From contig KL647314.1 in assembly GCA_000727475.1 (NCBI GenBank), positions 650,812 to 714,811 of the forward strand: 64,000 nt of DNA, given 5' to 3'. This document shows, piece after piece, positions 60,401 through 64,000 of the stretch (its first letter is position 1; every line of letters begins with the position of its first letter). Source of the DNA: Sarcocystis neurona. Its lineage: Eukaryota; Apicomplexa; Conoidasida; Eucoccidiorida; Sarcocystidae. Position numbers and translations under genes: made by a program. The notes under the pieces are model-generated. The model worked only from the letters and a program-made list of their open reading frames with translations. It searched no databases and was not told the DNA's origin.

Positions 60401-62235
60401 CTTACTTTCCCCTGCCAACGTTCGTACTTTGCAGGGTCCTCTGTGCGACTTTCTGCTTTGTGGACGGCATGTATCCCCTCAGCAGCGTACAAGAAATAAG
60501 GTCCTACATGCGCACCGTTGTTCACCTTCGAACAGTGCACAAGGAGGATGAAAGCACCGCTGCGCATGCGTGTTTTTTGCATGTCATGCGCATGCAGAGA
60601 CACACACCCAAGGAGGAGCAGACGTATGTGGTCGCTTTTCTCTCTTCTCGTCTCGTGCATTCTCCACGTATTCCACACACCCCTCCCTCACTTTTTTGTC
60701 TTCTTCTTCTCCTCTTCCCTCTCCGTGTCTCTCTGTTTGGGCCGTGTCTTCTCGTCCTCTACAAATGTGGGGAGAAATGTCTATTTCCTTTGCCGTGTCT
60801 TCTTCCGTCCGACGTCGCTATCTACGTAGGAGGCTGTCGTCGTCGCGTTCTCCCTGCTTTCTTCTCTTTTGCTGTCGCGTCTCGTTGTTTTCTCCTCTTT
60901 TAGTGTCGTCGCCTTTTCGTCGCTTTTGTCTCTTTTCCTGTCATATCTCTCATTTCTCTTTTCTCGTTTGCTGCCACGGCTTTTCGTCGTTTTCTTCTCC
61001 TTTGCCGTCGCAGCTCTTCTTCTTTTACTGTGGCGCCGCTCTCGTCTCTCGTTTCTCTTCTGCTGTCGTCGCTATCTCTATTACTGAAGTGGGTGTGTGC
61101 GAGGCGCCTGATACTTGTTGCTGTTGCCGCAGATCGGAGTAGCAGCCCGAGACAGGGAGACGGGGAAAACGTTTAATATATACAGCAAAGCGATCATTTC
61201 TTGTGCAGGTGATGGAAACCTTCCTTTCGTTGTAACACGTCCACTTCCTCTTCTTCTTTTTTTCCCCGCTTACGTTTGTGGTGGTTTTCCGTCTCTCCTT
61301 CCTGTCGTATATATCTGTCCAGACTTCTCGAATGTGTGTCTCCCTCTCTGTGGCTCTCTGACTCTCTCTTCCTCCTGCTGCTGCTTTCATCTTTCTTGTT
61401 CACATTCTTCGTCAGCAAACTTTTCCTCGTTTCTCCCCGTGTATGTGTGCCTGTCCTGCATGTGTTTCTTCGTTCTCTTCTTCTACGCCTATAGATACTC
61501 GTGTGTGGTTTCTATATCTATATGTGTAATTCTATACATACCCACCTACACACAAGCATATATGCGTGTATATGGATGTATTTGTGTATACCGGCGTATA
61601 GTCGTACACGTGTGTTGCTCGCGCGCACGAGCCTATGTATCCGTGTGCTGAATATTCGTGCATAAAATTTCGTCCCCTCCGTATTCGTATGTGTATCTGT
61701 GTGTGCAACGTTCCTCCATTTGGGGACACAAGAAACTCTTCATCTTGATTATAGACATGCTTGTGCATTCAAAAACCTCGCTCTCTGCACGCACTTATAT
61801 ATATACACGTGCTTGTGCCTTTGTCAACCTGGCTCTGTGCATGCATTTCCATATATATATATATATGCGTGCTTGTACATTGGTAGACCCCACTGTGCGC
61901 GTGCATTCACGCACATCTACACACACACCGACACAGGGACCTCTGCGCTGGTAAATCTCGCTGTGTACATGCATTTACATACATACATATATGTACGCGG
62001 TTTCGTGCATTTGTGAACCTGGCTGTGTGCGTGCATTTTGGTCTCTGTCTCTCTGCATGTATAGAGCTGCGTGTCTCTTCTCTCCCTTCCGGTGTCCCTT
62101 TGAAAACGCGGCGTTGCATGCATGCGACGTGAACGTGGCGATGTCTGGTGCGGTGTGCGTACGCAGGACCGTTCGCTGATGAAGTCCGCGCCCTGGCGGA
62201 TCCGCAGGCGCCGCACCTCGTCGAGCCTGCAGGAG
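51450..62235 (+). CDS. FAD-dependent glycerol-3-phosphate dehydrogenase, mitochondrial (5' six exons; 3' end not found)
   Basis: The enzyme oxidises glycerol 3-phosphate to dihydroxyacetone phosphate with FAD and passes electrons to ubiquinone at the inner mitochondrial membrane (EC 1.1.5.3). Exons: 51450-51765, 55096-55252, 56356-56534, 57864-58102, 61133-61208 and 62167-62235; all junction phases agree (1, 2, 1, 0, 1). Residues 1-30 hold a hydrophobic anchor ([17 protein letters not shown]), then a Gln/Ala/Ser tract from CAG repeats. The Rossmann FAD motif [12 protein letters not shown] spans the first intron and continues as [13 protein letters not shown]. Then follow [26 protein letters not shown], the [13 protein letters not shown] helix, [58 protein letters not shown] and [13 protein letters not shown]. 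The last exon ends at GAG|GTGCGC just where the family has 'PSxGxHIVL'. That block and the C-terminal domain are not found and probably lie beyond the window. The weakest donor is GTTCGT after 58102. Confidence 0.93.
52080..53130. repeat. Degenerate CAG/AGC repeat field in intron 1 of the glycerol-3-phosphate dehydrogenase gene
   Basis: Interrupted (CAG)n runs of 3-6 units recur for about 1 kb. Because the triplet has no stop in any of the three frames of either strand, long frames open in both directions (for example 204 codons, minus, 52978-52364). None has a splice-consistent join to the dehydrogenase exons. Confidence 0.88.
53200..55095. other. Rest of intron 1
   Basis: TATA-rich at 53,200-53,600, CTG-rich at 53,820-54,080, then C/T-rich to the acceptor before 55096. 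Open frames here reflect composition. No nested gene was recognised. Confidence 0.6.
55260..56350. repeat. Kilobase polypyrimidine tract filling intron 2
   Basis: Nearly the whole 1.1-kb intron between exons 55096-55252 and 56356-56534 is C/T-rich on the sense strand (CTTCTTCTC, TCCTCCTCC and similar). It yields Phe/Ser/Leu-rich frames on the plus strand and Arg/Lys/Glu-rich frames on the minus strand that I reject as genes. The same bias recurs at 60,620-61,090 in intron 4. Confidence 0.9.
56640..57860. repeat. Intron 3: dense TATA/TGTA microsatellite-like DNA
   Basis: From about 56,800 to 57,210 and 57,400 to 57,630 almost every base belongs to TATATA, TATGTA or ACATATA words. No exon was recognised between 56534 and 57864. 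Confidence 0.8.
58900..59125. repeat. (CTAT)n / (TATC)n microsatellite
   Basis: Interrupted tetranucleotide repeat (CTATCTATCTAT and variants) in intron 4. A smaller block occurs at 58,195-58,235. Related (TAGA)n words recur at 63,130-63,180, 63,640-63,700 and 63,815-63,835. Confidence 0.92.
60097..60272. repeat. 17-bp minisatellite, about ten copies
   Basis: The unit GCGSTTCCTGCTGCTGC (S = G or C) repeats head to tail with single-base variants inside intron 4. A 17-bp unit walks through all three frames, so the translation has a 17-residue period. It contributes to a 409-codon stop-free frame on the minus strand (60678-59449), which I regard as spurious. Confidence 0.93.
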
Positions 62236-64000
62236 GTGCGCCCGAGCAGCCCCGCAGCGGCAGCGGCAGCAGCAACGAGCGACTGTCTACTGCACCATAA
62301 GATTATGAAGCCTGTGGACCTGGACGTATATACAGACGGGACCCGGGCGCTGTGTACCTCTCTGTGTCTCCGTATGTTTGTATATGTGTCGCCCTGACAT
62401 CCACGCTTCCTCTATACACACGTATCACGTGTCTTTACACCCTACGGCGATATCGCCCTTCTGCTTTTTCTCTATCAAGACACTCTCTCTTCACCAGTCC
62501 ACACGCATGCGTGTCTGTTGGTGGGGTGGTATGTAGAGAGGCAGACTGGCGCATATGTGCGTGTATGTGTGTGTGTCTGTGTGCCCCCGTCTCTCCCTGC
62601 CGCAGGAGACGTCGTACAGCACTGCTGCCTGCTCCTCTCCCGCGCTGTCTCTTGGTCGTTCCATATAAACAGGTCGCGTGGAAAAAAGTTTTTCTTTGTC
62701 TACGTGCGTAGGAGACGGCGTATGGATATGTGTGCGCGTGTCTCCCCTCTCCTACGAAACATACATTCCCGTGACGACACCTACATATACATATGCGTAT
62801 CATATATGTATGGAGACAGAGAGAGAGGGCGCTCTCTCTCTGTAAATGCACGGGACCAGAAAGTAGAAGAAATGGACATCTGACGAAGCGAAGCTCCCAG
62901 CGCTGTCTGTGTCTATCTATCTGCGCAAGCGTGCGTATGTGCATAGAAAGCGCGCGCTAGCTCTCTACCTGCGCATATATATATATATCTCCGGATGTCT
63001 ACAGAAATAGGTCTACCTAGAACTATCTATCTACCCATATATACATATACGTAGCTCTCTATGTGTGTGTATATCTCTATGTCTCTCTCTCCCTCTGTGT
63101 GTGTGTGTGTACGTATATGTGTATATATGGGTAGATAGATAGTTCGATCTCTCTCTCTATATATAGGTAGATAGGCAGTTCTAGTACACACAAGTGAGTG
63201 TTGACAGCTATTGATTTCCCAGGTTGGTGGGTCGGCTTGCTGCTGCTGCTGTTAGGGAGCTTTTCCAGCCCTCAGAGACGGTGCGTCTGATTTTGCTCTC
63301 CCACTTCTTTCCGCAGTCCGTCGCGTCTTCCTGGAGAGGCACACAACGGCAGCAGCAGCAGGAGCAGCAGCAACGCCGCCCGCGACAAAGTGTCTATGGG
63401 CTGCGCGTGCATTACTTGGTGCAGGCGTGGATAAAAGCTGGACTACCCTACTCTACGGGCAGAAGGAAAAAGTGCCTGCGTGGCCTCTTTGAATATACCT
63501 GTGTATATGCAGATATGTGGATAGATAAAAAGTTCTACGCGACACCTATTTGCGTAGACGTACACACGCACAGAGAGACAGAGAGAGAGGGAGAGAGAGA
63601 GACAGAAATATATACACACGTAGGGAGCTATATATATATATGCATGGGTAGATAGATAGCTCTATTTCTGTATATATATATATATGGGTAGATAGGTAGT
63701 TCTAGGTGACACCTATTTGCGTAGACATGCACGTGCAGGCCGAGAGAGAGAGAGAAAGAGACAGAGCGATACGCACACCTGAAAAGCCACACATGTATAT
63801 GTATATATATGTATACCTGGGTAGATAGATGGTGCTATCAATATATATTATATATATGTATATAGCTCCAAGTGAAAACCTACTTGTGTAGACGTACACG
63901 CAGACAGAGAGAGAGACACAGAGATATATACACACATCGAAAGCTACGTACGTACATGTATGGGTAGATAGATAGTTCTACGCAGACGCCTATTTCTGTC
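62236..64000. other. Right edge: probable intron 6 with microsatellites
   Basis: After the GTGCGC donor the sequence holds a short CAG-type patch (62,250-62,280) and then TG/TA/TAGA-rich DNA. An AG-bounded open segment at 63,222-63,430 has a CAG-derived Gln run (QQQQEQQQ) and a pyrimidine-rich acceptor (TTGATTTCCCAG). It could be an exon, but it does not match any part of glycerol-3-phosphate dehydrogenase that I know. From 63,550 to the end there are at least three imperfect copies of a GTAGACGTACACGCAGACAGAGAGAG-like unit with TAGATAGATAG spacers. Confidence 0.5.

Noticed and set aside
59449..60678. 409-codon open frame on the minus strand
   Set aside because: It is antisense to intron 4 of glycerol-3-phosphate dehydrogenase and is made of CTG-rich DNA plus the 17-bp minisatellite. 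The lack of stops is explained by triplet composition; no motif or domain is visible.
1..64000. CRISPR arrays, bacterial operons, rRNA genes
   Set aside because: None seen. Direct repeats are microsatellites or tandem duplications without spacers, and the genes are split by spliceosomal introns.

Overview
This window is nuclear DNA of a eukaryote, most likely a coccidian apicomplexan (Eimeria/Cyclospora-like). No recognised gene is bacterial. The best genes are built from short exons with GT..AG introns of about 0.07-4 kb. CAG-type trinucleotide repeats run through introns and one candidate exon, AT/GT/CA microsatellites are everywhere, and there is a decayed Ty3/gypsy-type pol fragment; eimeriid genomes are known for CAG repeats and chromovirus-like retroelements. 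The species cannot be fixed by eye, and gene density is low for Eimeria.

Layout. (1) 1.2-4.5 kb, minus strand: three exons of an SH3BGRL/glutaredoxin-like thioredoxin-fold protein with a very acidic N-terminus. (2) 5.3-24.2 kb, minus: twelve exons that join without a phase break into about 567 residues of an unrecognised protein ending at a stop at 5275. A second phase-consistent set of five exons at 31.0-34.3 kb on the same strand may be its 5' part, which would make a gene of about 29 kb. (3) 35,997-36,290, minus: an intron-less NHP6/HMGB-type HMG-box protein of 97 residues. (4) 36.3-45.6 kb: gene-poor DNA with a GTA/CAG trinucleotide field at 38-39 kb and only weak candidate exons. (5) 45.7-46.4 kb, plus: a three-exon glutamine-rich gene end. 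(6) 46.6-49 kb: tandem duplications, a 324-bp foldback (MITE-like) element flanked by TA, and a broken RNase H region of a Ty3/gypsy-like retroelement. (7) 49.8-50.6 kb, minus: two unassigned candidate exons. (8) 51.45 kb to beyond 62.2 kb, plus: the 5' six exons of FAD-dependent (mitochondrial) glycerol-3-phosphate dehydrogenase; its C-terminal exons are not found and probably lie past the window end.

The recognised genes are unrelated housekeeping functions: respiratory-chain glycerol-3-phosphate oxidation, chromatin architecture and a redox-fold protein. I see no operon-like or pathway cluster. The most unusual features are the long unidentified minus-strand gene, the foldback element next to retroelement debris, and kilobase-scale polypyrimidine tracts that lie on the sense strand of introns in both large genes.
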